From Candidatus Gastranaerophilales bacterium (GTDB lineage Bacteria > Cyanobacteriota > Vampirovibrionia > Gastranaerophilales > Gastranaerophilaceae), in assembly GCA_944325665.1 (NCBI GenBank), contig CALVAY010000001.1, forward strand, positions 124,001 through 188,000: a DNA stretch of 64,000 nucleotides, given 5' to 3'. Of this stretch, positions 18,874-28,039 are shown one piece after another. The notes under the pieces are model-generated. The model was not told the origin of the DNA, did no database searches, and worked only from the letters and a program-made list of their open reading frames with translations. Each line of letters begins with the position of its first letter. Position 1 is the stretch's first letter. A program made the position numbers and the translations under genes.

Positions 18874-20271
18874 ATGGCAAAAAAATTACTCATAATAGAT
18901 GATAATATTAATGACATTAACCTTGTGCAAAATATCTTTGCAAAAAAGGGTATTAGTGTTGTTTCAAGCGTGAACCCTTTTGATGCTTTTGAATTTATTT
19001 ACTCTGAAACTCCCGATATTATTGTCTTGGACGCTCTTATGCCACAGATGGGTGGATATGAGCTTTGCAGAAAAATAAAATCGGATGAATTGACAAAAAA
19101 TATCCCGATTGTTATATACACTTGCCTTGAAAAACATATAGATAAATATTGGGCGCTATCCTCGGGGGCAAACGCTTTTGTGTGTAAGAAATCTACGAAT
19201 GACGAGTTAATCTCAACTGTCTTTAGTACGATGGAGCAGTTTCCCGTTGATTTTGAGGTTAAAAGTAAACTTCTTGAAAATAAGATGGTTTCAGATAATA
19301 AAACAAGTTCATCTGTGGCAAATAAGAATGATGTTATAAAGGATTTTTCGTTAATCAAAGAATTTGATGCGCCTCTTGAGATGCTTTCTTTAAGGATTTT
19401 TGGCGTAATTTCAAAGTATTTTCGCTATGACCTTGCTATGCTTTATTTTGAAGATGAAGTTGAGAATGAACAAACTCTGTTTTTTGATATTGGAAGCTTG
19501 GATGTTTCTCAAAATGTTTTTTCTCAGATTGCACAAGTGTTTACCGGCGAAAATTCCAAGCCGCAAATCAAAATTGTTTCCAAAAAGGATTTTGCTTCGT
19601 CCGTATCGGACATAGCTCAATTTAGTGTCAGGTATGAATTTGAATTTGTAAACGAGTCTAAAACAACAGGGCGATTACATATTTATTCCAAGGAAAACGT
19701 AAATTCAAACGAGCTTAAGCTCTTAAATGTTATAAAAGAGCAAGTGGAGCATATTATAAGACTTTGTTATTACAGGGATAATTCAAGCGAGGTAAAGAGC
19801 TCTGCCAATCCGAAAAAATTATATACACAGTTGGATTTTGACAGATTGATTAGCTATGAATGCGATTGGCACAGAAGAAATAACGTTAGTCTTTTTCTTT
19901 CACTGCTTGAAATTGATATGCTTGAAAATATAGAAAAGACTTATGGCAAAGAGTATTGCGATTTTCTTGTTGCAAAGTTGTCCAATATCTTAAGCAGATG
20001 TTTAAAAGTTGGCGATTTTATTTACAGAAACGAGGATAACACCTTTGCAATTTTAATGACAAATTCTCAAAAAAATGACGTTGAAAATAAAATTTCTCAC
20101 ATAAAACAACAGATAGATAAGGTTTCAAATGAACAGGAATTAAGCTTGAATGTGAATATTTGCGCCTTAAGTTATGAAGAAAAATATAAAAATCACTACG
20201 AATTTACAGACGCACTTTATGATCTTTTAGATGAAGTTCGACACAGTGATAAAGAGGTAGTAATCGGGTAG
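18874..20271 (+). CDS. Response regulator with degenerate GGDEF domain
   Basis: A 465-residue protein: N-terminal receiver (Asp9-Asp10, phosphoacceptor Asp53 in IIVLDALMPQMGG), a middle region (about 160-300) that may be GAF-like, and a C-terminal domain with a GGDEF-like fold (about 315-460: LDFDRLISYECDWHRR and FLSLLEIDMLENIEKTYG). The active-site GGDEF is replaced by NEDNT in FIYRNEDNTFAIL, so diguanylate cyclase activity is very unlikely; such domains often serve as binding or output modules. It begins a plus-strand pair with the tandem CheW protein, 13 bases apart, opposite the MCP-cheA set. Confidence 0.82.
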   Translation: MAKKLLIIDDNINDINLVQNIFAKKGISVVSSVNPFDAFEFIYSETPDIIVLDALMPQMGGYELCRKIKSDELTKNIPIVIYTCLEKHIDKYWALSSGANAFVCKKSTNDELISTVFSTMEQFPVDFEVKSKLLENKMVSDNKTSSSVANKNDVIKDFSLIKEFDAPLEMLSLRIFGVISKYFRYDLAMLYFEDEVENEQTLFFDIGSLDVSQNVFSQIAQVFTGENSKPQIKIVSKKDFASSVSDIAQFSVRYEFEFVNESKTTGRLHIYSKENVNSNELKLLNVIKEQVEHIIRLCYYRDNSSEVKSSANPKKLYTQLDFDRLISYECDWHRRNNVSLFLSLLEIDMLENIEKTYGKEYCDFLVAKLSNILSRCLKVGDFIYRNEDNTFAILMTNSQKNDVENKISHIKQQIDKVSNEQELSLNVNICALSYEEKYKNHYEFTDALYDLLDEVRHSDKEVVIG

Positions 20272-20284
20272 AAAAGCGGGAAAA

Positions 20285-21313
20285 GTGGAAAATAATATTG
20301 TTCAAGTTAATACAAATACAAATTTAGCGCCATTGCGTCCGGATAAAATTTTTGCAATTTTAACTTTATCGGGTCAAAAATATGCACTCGATGCAAAGTG
20401 TGTTCTTGAAATTGTAAAACTGACCGAGCTTTCTCGTCCGGAAATGCTGCCTTCGTGCACTATCGGGCTGTTTGAGTACAACGATAAAATTATAAATATA
20501 ATTGATATAAAATCTGTGTTAAATATCGAACTTACCCCTTATGATGTTAATTCGATGATGGTTATTTTAGAATATAAGGATAATGTATTCGGTATTTTGG
20601 CAGACAGCTTAAGAGATTTAGAAAAGCTTGATATTTCTGATATTCAGCCTGTTCCGTATAATAAAGAGCATAATTTTATCAGCTCAATATATTCAAATAA
20701 TGAGAAACAATATTCAATTTTAGATATTGATGCAATATATGATTTTGCTTTTGTTCAAAATGCGCAAAAGCAAAATGACCTGAAGCTTTTGCCTCAAGAT
20801 GAAGTCTCACTTGAGATTTTACGCCAAAGAAAAGGTGAATACCTTGAGAAAAATGTTCAAAATCCTTATACAAAAATGAGTGATAAGGATGAATTTGTTT
20901 CATTTTTTGTCGGCGAAAATAAATATTGCCTGAATATGCACGATATTAGGGGTTTTTATAAATTGCAAGATACAAAGATGATTAAAGTCCCTTGTACTCC
21001 TGATTTTGTTGTGGGTTTAGCTAATATAAAAGGGGATTTTATCTGCGTTATAGATATTAAAAACTATTTCCATTCTCAAAATGTTCCATACAGCGGAACA
21101 GGCACAATCATTGTGCTTAATTCGGATGAATTTAAAATAGGAATTTTGGCTGATGCCGTAAGCGACAATATTCAAATTAAACCCGAAGAAATATCGGCTC
21201 TTACAAAGCAAGAAGGCAAAAATGAGCTTATGCAGTACGTAAGAGAGGGTGAAATTTATCTGATTATCAACATAAAAGAAATGCTGATGAACGATAAATT
21301 ATATATTCGATAG
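20285..21313 (+). CDS. Tandem CheW-domain adaptor protein
   Basis: A 342-residue protein with two CheW-like domains. The first spans about residues 22-155 (KIFAILTLSGQKYALDAKCV and PSCTIGLFEYNDKIINIIDI), the second about 200-335 (EFVSFFVGENKYCLNMHDIR and PDFVVGLANIKGDFICVIDI). Double CheW proteins couple receptors to CheA and can alter array geometry. The GTG start follows a purine-rich site. It is the second gene of the pair starting at 18874 and its last 15 bases overlap the convergent Maf gene. Confidence 0.87.
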   Translation: MENNIVQVNTNTNLAPLRPDKIFAILTLSGQKYALDAKCVLEIVKLTELSRPEMLPSCTIGLFEYNDKIINIIDIKSVLNIELTPYDVNSMMVILEYKDNVFGILADSLRDLEKLDISDIQPVPYNKEHNFISSIYSNNEKQYSILDIDAIYDFAFVQNAQKQNDLKLLPQDEVSLEILRQRKGEYLEKNVQNPYTKMSDKDEFVSFFVGENKYCLNMHDIRGFYKLQDTKMIKVPCTPDFVVGLANIKGDFICVIDIKNYFHSQNVPYSGTGTIIVLNSDEFKIGILADAVSDNIQIKPEEISALTKQEGKNELMQYVREGEIYLIINIKEMLMNDKLYIR

Positions 21314-23194
21314 ACCGTAAATCGAGGCGCTTAGGTATAAAATTAAGTTTTCAAGTTGCTTTTGGGTATCTTTGTTTATGGCACAAAAGTTTTTGTTGTC
21401 CTGTTTATTTATATTTTGCCTTATAAGGTTAAAATAAGGTTCGCTCAAAAGGTACAAACACAAGTGCTTGTAGTATTTTTTTGTGTAGTTGTTAAACAAT
21501 TCAAGAAATTTTTCTTGCAGTTTTTGTGTATTTTTATTTTGGCAATTTCGCCTTGAAAGCTCTTCTAAAAGTTTTTCTTGGACATTTTTCAAGGTTTCAA
21601 TGTCAATTTTTGCCTCTTTTATTATATTAAGCAGTTTTTGTGCTTCTAAATTTAATTCATCCGTGTCATAATTTGGCTTTTGTATTTTTATTTCAACCCT
21701 CTCAACCTTTTTACCCCCTTTAAGAGCTTGTTCAAGCTCAAGATTTTTATATCCGTTAATTTGTGCCCCTCCTGTTGAGGAGTTGATTAATTCAAGCTTG
21801 GGATTTTCTTTTGCAAAGAGTTCAAAGTGTTTTATAAAAATAGCGTAGCAAGCCTGTGTAGGAAGCATTTCCCCGTTTTGCCCCACAACAGAGTAAAGAG
21901 TTTTATTTAGTTTTTCAACATATTTTTTTACAACTTCGTCTTTATCTTGAGTGCCAATATTTTGGCTTCCCGTAAGCCTGTTTTTGTAATTTTCATAATT
22001 TTTAACAACTATTTCATACTTATTTGTTTTAGGGTTTAAAATGCACTCTAAATCTTCATAGGCACTGCCTTTTGCATAACATTCCCCGTTTTGAAATGCA
22101 AGGTCTTGACCACAGAGGATAATTTTTTCAAATCCCATTTTTTTAGCTGAAGCTAAGGCGCAGTAGGAAACAGTTCCCACTGACTTATTTTGTGAAATAT
22201 CTATTTTTAAAATTTTAGCTAAGTTGTCATTTAAAAAATTATTTTTTGAGAAAAATAAAAATTTGTTTTTGGTTTCTAAATTCCACAAATAACAAAAAGA
22301 GTAAGGTTCAAGAATTAAATTGCTTTCTTTTAAATCCAAACCCTCAAATTGCCCCATAATGTTTCTTGCTTCAACCGCACAAATAAAGTCGGGGGTTATA
22401 TTGTTTTCATAAAGCAGCTTAACACTTGGCCCTGCGGCAAAAAGGATAAAATTTTCCCTATATTTTTTAACTGTTTCAATATTTTTTGCAAGAGAAGGCC
22501 CGCTTGAAGCAATTAGAGCGGTTTTCCCTTTGTATAAATCTTTCAGGCTTTCAACAAGCGGAGTTTCTTTAATGTATTTTAGCGCTCTTAGTGTATTTGT
22601 AGCGCTTAGGTGTCCTATTGAGTTAATTGTATTGATATTTGCCTGTTTTTCACCCCTTGTTTTTTCAATTTGCGAAGCAAGCGAGAAAATCTCATTTCTA
22701 TATAGCTCAAGATAAGACTTTAGAAAGGATATGGTTATTTTAGTTTCTCTGTCCGAGAAAATGTCCAAATAATGCATTAATTTTTGCTTATTTGAGCAAA
22801 CAAAAACATTTTTTTCGGATAAATTTTGCTTAAATTCCAAAATCTCAAATACGCATCTTAAAAGTTCAACATTTGGTTCAAAAATTATAATTGTGCCATA
22901 AGCTCTTTGGATAAACTCATCTGCCAAATAGCCAAGCCCAAGACCCCATATAACCCTTATTGTATTTTTGTTTTCTAATTCTTCTATTTTATCGACAATT
23001 TTTTCTGCCTCATCTTTTGCACCAATTTGAGAGTGCAGGGGTTTAGAATTAAGGCACAGATTGTATTCTCCGTTTTCATTTTGAATTAATTGAAAATTTG
23101 ATTTTGTTTGGTTTGTCCTTAAAATTTCATCATAAAGTGCATTGTCGTAGGTTTTAATTACACTTAAATTTTCAAGTAATACTTTATTTTCCAT
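21299..23194 (-). CDS. Maf-type motility accessory glycosyltransferase (DUF115/MAF_flag10)
   Basis: A 631-residue cytoplasmic protein. The central domain (about residues 215-400) has the DUF115 signature: KTALIASSGPSLAKNIETV, FAAGPSVKLLYENNITPDF and the later GFEKIILCGQDLAFQNGECY. The family includes Maf proteins that transfer nonulosonic acids to flagellin in Campylobacter and Helicobacter. The C-terminal 120 residues are charged coiled coil. It stands next to the chemosensory genes and in the same window as the flagellar operon, so flagellin glycosylation is the likely job. No flagellin is seen here. Confidence 0.82.
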   Translation of the reverse strand: MENKVLLENLSVIKTYDNALYDEILRTNQTKSNFQLIQNENGEYNLCLNSKPLHSQIGAKDEAEKIVDKIEELENKNTIRVIWGLGLGYLADEFIQRAYGTIIIFEPNVELLRCVFEILEFKQNLSEKNVFVCSNKQKLMHYLDIFSDRETKITISFLKSYLELYRNEIFSLASQIEKTRGEKQANINTINSIGHLSATNTLRALKYIKETPLVESLKDLYKGKTALIASSGPSLAKNIETVKKYRENFILFAAGPSVKLLYENNITPDFICAVEARNIMGQFEGLDLKESNLILEPYSFCYLWNLETKNKFLFFSKNNFLNDNLAKILKIDISQNKSVGTVSYCALASAKKMGFEKIILCGQDLAFQNGECYAKGSAYEDLECILNPKTNKYEIVVKNYENYKNRLTGSQNIGTQDKDEVVKKYVEKLNKTLYSVVGQNGEMLPTQACYAIFIKHFELFAKENPKLELINSSTGGAQINGYKNLELEQALKGGKKVERVEIKIQKPNYDTDELNLEAQKLLNIIKEAKIDIETLKNVQEKLLEELSRRNCQNKNTQKLQEKFLELFNNYTKKYYKHLCLYLLSEPYFNLIRQNINKQDNKNFCAINKDTQKQLENLILYLSASIYGLSNI

Positions 23195-23223
23195 GGTAAT
23201 TATGTTAACATTAAGGAGTATTT

Positions 23224-23835
23224 ATGGCAAACTTTAAACAAACAAAAAGACTGATTTTGCTGGCACTTCTTCTGTGTTGTGTTTTCTTTTTTACTCAAAA
23301 TTTTACCTTAGCACAAAGTCTTCAGGTTGAAGATAAGAAATCAAAATATCAAGAGATATATGATAATCTTGCTCCCTGCGATTTTTCTTATGTTTTTAAT
23401 TTAGACCCTTATCAAAGCGAAGATTACACTAAGTATATGTATGCTCCTTATCCTTTGTTTAGGACTGCCATACGTTTTGTTTTTAAAGATACCGTAATTG
23501 AACCGGGGTATTATCTTTTAACTCCAAGAGAGAAAAACGGCAGAGATTACGTGCTGTTTAAAACAAACGGAAGAGTTAAGTACATTATTCCCGTTTATGA
23601 AAAAGACCTTGTAGAGCCTCTTTTCTATGAGCAGTATGTTCCTGAAAGAAAGCTTACGTGGTGGCAAGGTGTGTGCAAAAAGACAAGAGATACGGTAGGC
23701 AGACTTTTTCCAAAGTCAACCCAAAGGATGCCTCCGCCAAAGTCATACATTGATGTAAATGAGCTTGACGGCGATTTTATGCAAATTGTATTGTACTATG
23801 GTGCAACTAAGTATTATATGATTTTTATGAGATAA
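23224..23835 (+). CDS. Secreted protein of unknown function
   Basis: A 203-residue protein with a strong signal peptide or anchor (about residues 10-32, LILLALLLCCVFFFTQNF, then LAQS). The remainder is rich in Tyr and Pro (FNLDPYQSEDYTKYMYAPYP, GYYLLTPREKNGRDYVLF) with alternating beta-prone stretches. I do not recognise the family. It has AAGGAG in front of the ATG and is followed 31 bases later by another exported protein, so the two likely work together at the cell envelope. Confidence 0.7.
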   Translation: MANFKQTKRLILLALLLCCVFFFTQNFTLAQSLQVEDKKSKYQEIYDNLAPCDFSYVFNLDPYQSEDYTKYMYAPYPLFRTAIRFVFKDTVIEPGYYLLTPREKNGRDYVLFKTNGRVKYIIPVYEKDLVEPLFYEQYVPERKLTWWQGVCKKTRDTVGRLFPKSTQRMPPPKSYIDVNELDGDFMQIVLYYGATKYYMIFMR

Positions 23836-23866
23836 TAAAAACAAACCCAAGCACAAGGAAAATAAA

Positions 23867-24841
23867 ATGAAAAAACTGATTACCCTTTTAATAATCACCC
23901 TGATGTTCTCTCAAGAAGCGTTTTGTTTGAGCTATGAGGTAGTAAATTCCCCTAAAAAATCAAAATTTAGTGCATATATTGCAAAAAAACGTGATGAATT
24001 TAGCAAAAAAAGAGAGCAAAATAGGGGAATCAGCGAAATTAAAAAACTGTTAAAGGATTTAACGAAATATTCAAATGAACACGACGTTAAAAATATAATA
24101 GCCTTGTATGATAAGAGTTACAGGAGTTTTGACGGGTTTGACTACGACACTTTTGTAAAAATGCTCGAGGAAACTTTTGATTCTTATAAAAACATAAGCT
24201 ATGAAAGCCATATAAAAAACATAGAATTAAACGCTGATAGAGCGATAGTATCCCTCGTTGACTACACAAGAGCGGATTTAAGCGCACCTGATTCGGAAAA
24301 AATTAAAAATAACCCGATGAAAGACGGTTTCCTTTTTGGCGAATGTAACTATGCAATATATCTGCAAAAAATAAATAATGAGTGGAAAATAGTAGGCGAT
24401 AACGTTATTTCGGAAGTTACCTCGGTAAGATACGGGGATGCAAGAAAGTACGATATGGATTTTAGCGCTCCTCTCAGTGTGCCAAAAAACAGCGAATATT
24501 GCTTAACTCTTAAAACAACTCCTAAAAAAGGACAAAAAATAGTTGCTTCACTTGGCAAGGCGGAAATTTTATACCCCAGTGTTGAACCTGAAGATATATT
24601 TAGAAAACTACCCTCTGACGGTGTTTTAGAGAGGATAGTAAGGTCGAATAAAAGCGGGTATAACGAATATGCAATAGCTTCCGTTGGCATTACAAAAATA
24701 GACGTTATTGAGGACTTTAGCGCCATAAGATTTCAGATGACAGGTCTTGCTTTTTTAATGCAAAGGGTTAATCTGTACACCCCGCTAAACCCCGTAAGAG
24801 AGAAAAAAGAAGAGAAAAAAGATGTTGAAAATAAAGGATAA
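23867..24841 (+). CDS. Secreted protein with an NTF2-like domain
   Basis: A 324-residue protein with an N-terminal signal peptide (ITLLIITLMFSQEAFCLSYE). Residues about 60-190 look like an NTF2/SnoaL-type fold: a helix (KDLTKYSNEHDVKNIIALYD), VKMLEETFDSYKNISYESH, then strands ending in LQKINNEWKIVGD. The last 130 residues are beta-prone and end in a Lys/Glu tail. No enzyme motif is evident. It overlaps lspA by 20 bases and follows another secreted unknown, so it is in the lspA-rluD operon. Confidence 0.68.
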   Translation: MKKLITLLIITLMFSQEAFCLSYEVVNSPKKSKFSAYIAKKRDEFSKKREQNRGISEIKKLLKDLTKYSNEHDVKNIIALYDKSYRSFDGFDYDTFVKMLEETFDSYKNISYESHIKNIELNADRAIVSLVDYTRADLSAPDSEKIKNNPMKDGFLFGECNYAIYLQKINNEWKIVGDNVISEVTSVRYGDARKYDMDFSAPLSVPKNSEYCLTLKTTPKKGQKIVASLGKAEILYPSVEPEDIFRKLPSDGVLERIVRSNKSGYNEYAIASVGITKIDVIEDFSAIRFQMTGLAFLMQRVNLYTPLNPVREKKEEKKDVENKG

Positions 24842-25325
24842 GAGAGCTTTTTTATTTTGTGTAATTGCAACTTTTATGCTTTGGCAGTTTGGCGTAACCA
24901 TAAGAAACCTCTGTGTTGACACGCTTGCTTTAATTTCGACAAATCAAAACCCTGTATTCTCTTTTGTTTATGCTAAGAATACGGGCGGAGCTTTTTCTCT
25001 TTTTGAAGGTCATCCCTATCTTTTAGCTATGTTTGCAATATTTGTCCTTCTCGGGCTTTTTGTTTATGTCTATAAAAAAGTGATTTTTGATGATAAGTTT
25101 AAAATTTTAACCATTGTGCTTTTTGCCTCAGGGATTTTGGGAAACCTTTGGGAGAGAATAACTCTTGGTTATGTTATAGACTACATTAAGCTTAATTTCG
25201 TGAATTTTGCGGTATTTAACCTGTTTGACGTAATGATATGCACAAGCGTATTTTTATTTTTGTTTGTGGTTTTGTGGGAAGACTTTGTTTTTCCGAGGCT
25301 AAACAATGGAAAAAATAATAATTAA
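24822..25325 (+). CDS. lspA: Lipoprotein signal peptidase (signal peptidase II)
   Basis: A 167-residue four-helix membrane protease that cuts the signal peptide of prolipoproteins. The two catalytic aspartates are present in YVIDYIKLNF and VFNLFDVMICT, and the family motif GNLWERI occurs before them, although GNxxDR is the usual form and Glu replaces Asp here. KNTGGAFSLFEG matches the conserved N(T)GxAFS loop. The ATG lies inside the upstream gene (20-base overlap) and the rluD-type gene overlaps its end by another 20 bases, so translation is coupled. Confidence 0.9.
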   Translation: MLKIKDKRAFLFCVIATFMLWQFGVTIRNLCVDTLALISTNQNPVFSFVYAKNTGGAFSLFEGHPYLLAMFAIFVLLGLFVYVYKKVIFDDKFKILTIVLFASGILGNLWERITLGYVIDYIKLNFVNFAVFNLFDVMICTSVFLFLFVVLWEDFVFPRLNNGKNNN

Positions 25326-26253
25326 CGAAGAGTTTGCAACCTTAAGGGCTGATGTTTTTCTTGCGAATTATTTTAATATTTCAAGAAAATTTGCTTGCGA
25401 GCTTTTTGAAAAAAATTTGTTTTTAATAAACAAAAAGAGTAAAAAATCTTCCTATAAGCTAAAGTTGGGCGATATTTTTGAATATAATCCTTCCGATTTA
25501 GTTGAAAAAGAGCCTGAAATTAAGCCTTGGAAGTTTGATTTGGATATTAAATTTGAGGATGACTATTTAATTGTTTTAAATAAGCCAAAAAATATGCTCA
25601 CCCATCCGACTGCTCATCAAAATGAGAATACCCTTGTAAATGCACTTTTATACCACTGTGGTGATAATCTTTCAAACAAAGAAGATAAGCTTCGCCCCGG
25701 AATTGTCCACAGGCTCGATAAAAATACATCAGGGCTTATGCTTGTTGCAAAAAACGACATAGCTCACAAAAGTTTGCAGGAGCAGATAAGGAATAAAACG
25801 GCAATAAGAAAGTATTTAGCTGTTGCACTGGGTGAATTTGAAAATGATTTTGGTGTGATTGATAAGCCCCTTTTGCACTACATCTCTGACACGGTTAAAA
25901 TGCAAGTGGGAGAAGGTGAAGGAGCTAAAGAAGCACTGACTTATTACAAGGTGCTTGAAAAATTTCAAGGTGCGGCTTTGGTTGAATTAGAGCTTAAAAC
26001 GGGAAGAACGCATCAAATTCGTGCTCATTTGGCGTCAATTAATCACCCTGTTTTTGGCGATACTCTGTACGGCGCAAAAGGTAAAACTCTTGAGAGATAC
26101 AGGAATATAAAAACTCAAGAGCAGGTTTTAATGTCTTATTACCTTAGCTTTACACATCCTAAAAATAATGAGATAATGACTTTTGAACTTGATAAAAGTG
26201 ATTGGGACAGAGATTTAATTAAAGTATTAAACGTTATGAGAGGTGTAAAATGA
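25306..26253 (+). CDS. rluD: RluA/RluD-family pseudouridine synthase
   Basis: A 315-residue enzyme with an N-terminal S4 RNA-binding domain (about residues 10-65) and the catalytic core containing the active-site Asp in IVHRLDKNTSGLMLVA, plus TGRTHQIRAHLASINHPVFG. It turns uridine into pseudouridine in 23S rRNA; the lspA neighbour and the S4 domain make it the RluD-type enzyme common in Gram-positives and cyanobacteria. Exact target sites cannot be read from the sequence. It overlaps lspA by 20 bases and the next gene by four. Confidence 0.92.
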   Translation: MEKIIINEEFATLRADVFLANYFNISRKFACELFEKNLFLINKKSKKSSYKLKLGDIFEYNPSDLVEKEPEIKPWKFDLDIKFEDDYLIVLNKPKNMLTHPTAHQNENTLVNALLYHCGDNLSNKEDKLRPGIVHRLDKNTSGLMLVAKNDIAHKSLQEQIRNKTAIRKYLAVALGEFENDFGVIDKPLLHYISDTVKMQVGEGEGAKEALTYYKVLEKFQGAALVELELKTGRTHQIRAHLASINHPVFGDTLYGAKGKTLERYRNIKTQEQVLMSYYLSFTHPKNNEIMTFELDKSDWDRDLIKVLNVMRGVK

Positions 26254-26588
26254 TTAAAAACTTTGGTTTATTCTTGGCTTTTATTATAACGGCAGGTTTT
26301 GTTTACCTTTTTGGGTACAATAACCCCCAAATTTCAATAAATGTAGGCGATTTAAGATATGATATAGACCTTTTTATATATGCGCTTTTTGCTTTTATTT
26401 TTGGTGTTGCAGCAGGCGCTATGCTTATGCTAAAAGGAATTTTTGACGCTGCCGAGAACTATAAAAAGCTCAAAAGACAATACGAGAGAACCTCTGTCGG
26501 CGCTGATGATTCTGACTTAAAAGTTAAAACTTTAGAGAATAAAATTAAAACTTTGGAAGAAGCTCTAAAAAAATCCTTAGAGGGCTAA
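26250..26588 (+). CDS. LapA-domain-like small membrane protein
   Basis: A 112-residue protein with two membrane helices (about 5-23 and 40-62) followed by a coiled-coil tail (KVKTLENKIKTLEEALKKSL). This is the layout of LapA/YciS (DUF1049) proteins, which in enterobacteria help LapB tune lipopolysaccharide synthesis; no LapB is seen here. It starts in a four-base overlap with the rluD-type gene and ends four bases into the convergent trkH. Confidence 0.7.
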   Translation: MIKNFGLFLAFIITAGFVYLFGYNNPQISINVGDLRYDIDLFIYALFAFIFGVAAGAMLMLKGIFDAAENYKKLKRQYERTSVGADDSDLKVKTLENKIKTLEEALKKSLEG

Positions 26589-28039
26589 TTTCTCCACATA
26601 TCTTTGTGCAAAAGGGCTAAGAACGGGATTAATTCCAATCTGCCAATTAGCATATTAAAAATAAAAATCCACTTTGTGGCAAGCGCCAAACAATCAAAAC
26701 TTGCCATAGGACCTATTTTTGCACTTAATCCGGGGCCAATGTTGCCCAACGTTGTAATTGAGCCTGAAACGGCTACTGCGGGATTTTTTTCAATTAAGCC
26801 TACAACAAAGGCGCTTAGGGCGAAAATGAAAAAGTAAAATACGCAAAAAGCCATCATCTGTTGGGTAATGTCAGATGAAATTGCCTTGCCTTCAAGTTTT
26901 ATGGGATAGACGGCGTTGGGGTGAATAATTTTTGCAACTTCTCTTTTAATGTATTTAAACAAAAACAGCCATCTTATAATCTTTAAACCGCCGGCAGTTG
27001 AAGCAGCACAAGCACTTGCAAACATTGTTGCAAACAAAAGAGTTTTTGCATCTGCCGACCATTTTATAAAATCGCAGCTTGCAAACCCTGTTGAGGACAT
27101 TATGCTAACGGTATTGAAAGCGGAATTTAAAAGATTATTCATAAAACCGTCTTCATTTGTTGCATTTACAAATATTGCTATTGCAACACTGAATAGTATT
27201 GTAAGACCGGTGTAAGTTAAAAACTCTTCACTTTTTATAAGCTCTTTCCATTTTCTTTGTATAAATACTTTGTACTGCAAAATGAAGTTAGTACCCGATA
27301 AAAACATAAAGACAAGCACAACGAGTGTAACTTTTGAATTATGGTAGCCCATAATACTTTGTGCGTTGGGCGATAATCCGCCTGTTGAAACCGTTGACAT
27401 GGAGTTGCATATAGCGTTATAAAAATCCATACCGCAAAGCTTTAACAGTACAATTTGAGCTATTGTTAAGCTGATATACATTGCCCAAAGCCAGCTTGCA
27501 GTGTGCCTTATTCTTGGTGTTATTTTTTCTTCAACAGGCCCCGGGGCTTCTGCCGAGAACATTTGACGACCGGCAACCGCAAAGCGGGGCAGAATTGCGA
27601 TAAACAAAACTACAATGCCCATACCGCCCAGCCATTGGGTCATTGAGCGGTAAAAGAAAAAGGTTTTTGGATAAATATCGAAATTATTTATAATGGTAGC
27701 GCCCGTTGTTGTTATGCCTGATACCGATTCAAATATTGCATTTGTAAAATTAAAATTGTAAAAAAGATAAGGTATAGAGCAAACAAGAGCAAAAAATACC
27801 CAAGAGAAAAATACGCCCGACAGTGCTTCTGATTTTTTGACGCTGTCAATGTCTTTTTCTAAAACCTTGGGAAGAGTAAAAAGAAAGCCTAAAAAAATCG
27901 AGATTATTGAGGCACAGATAAAAGGCAGCGTGTGATTTAATTCCCTGTATGCAAGTGCGAAAAATATGGGCATTAACAGCACGACACCGATGTATCTTAA
28001 ATTAGAACCTATAATGTTTGATACGATATTATATCTCAT
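26585..28039 (-). CDS. trkH: Trk/Ktr potassium uptake membrane subunit
   Basis: A 484-residue polytopic protein with four pore-loop repeats of the TrkH/KtrB family: FESVSGITTTGATI, CNSMSTVSTGGLSP, FNTVSIMSSTGFAS and SGSITTLGNIGPGL. These form the K+ selectivity filter of a cation channel-like transporter in the inner membrane. The trkA gene lies directly upstream with a one-base overlap, so the pair makes a TrkAH system. The gene converges on the LapA-like gene with a four-base overlap. Confidence 0.94.
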   Translation of the reverse strand: MRYNIVSNIIGSNLRYIGVVLLMPIFFALAYRELNHTLPFICASIISIFLGFLFTLPKVLEKDIDSVKKSEALSGVFFSWVFFALVCSIPYLFYNFNFTNAIFESVSGITTTGATIINNFDIYPKTFFFYRSMTQWLGGMGIVVLFIAILPRFAVAGRQMFSAEAPGPVEEKITPRIRHTASWLWAMYISLTIAQIVLLKLCGMDFYNAICNSMSTVSTGGLSPNAQSIMGYHNSKVTLVVLVFMFLSGTNFILQYKVFIQRKWKELIKSEEFLTYTGLTILFSVAIAIFVNATNEDGFMNNLLNSAFNTVSIMSSTGFASCDFIKWSADAKTLLFATMFASACAASTAGGLKIIRWLFLFKYIKREVAKIIHPNAVYPIKLEGKAISSDITQQMMAFCVFYFFIFALSAFVVGLIEKNPAVAVSGSITTLGNIGPGLSAKIGPMASFDCLALATKWIFIFNMLIGRLELIPFLALLHKDMWRN

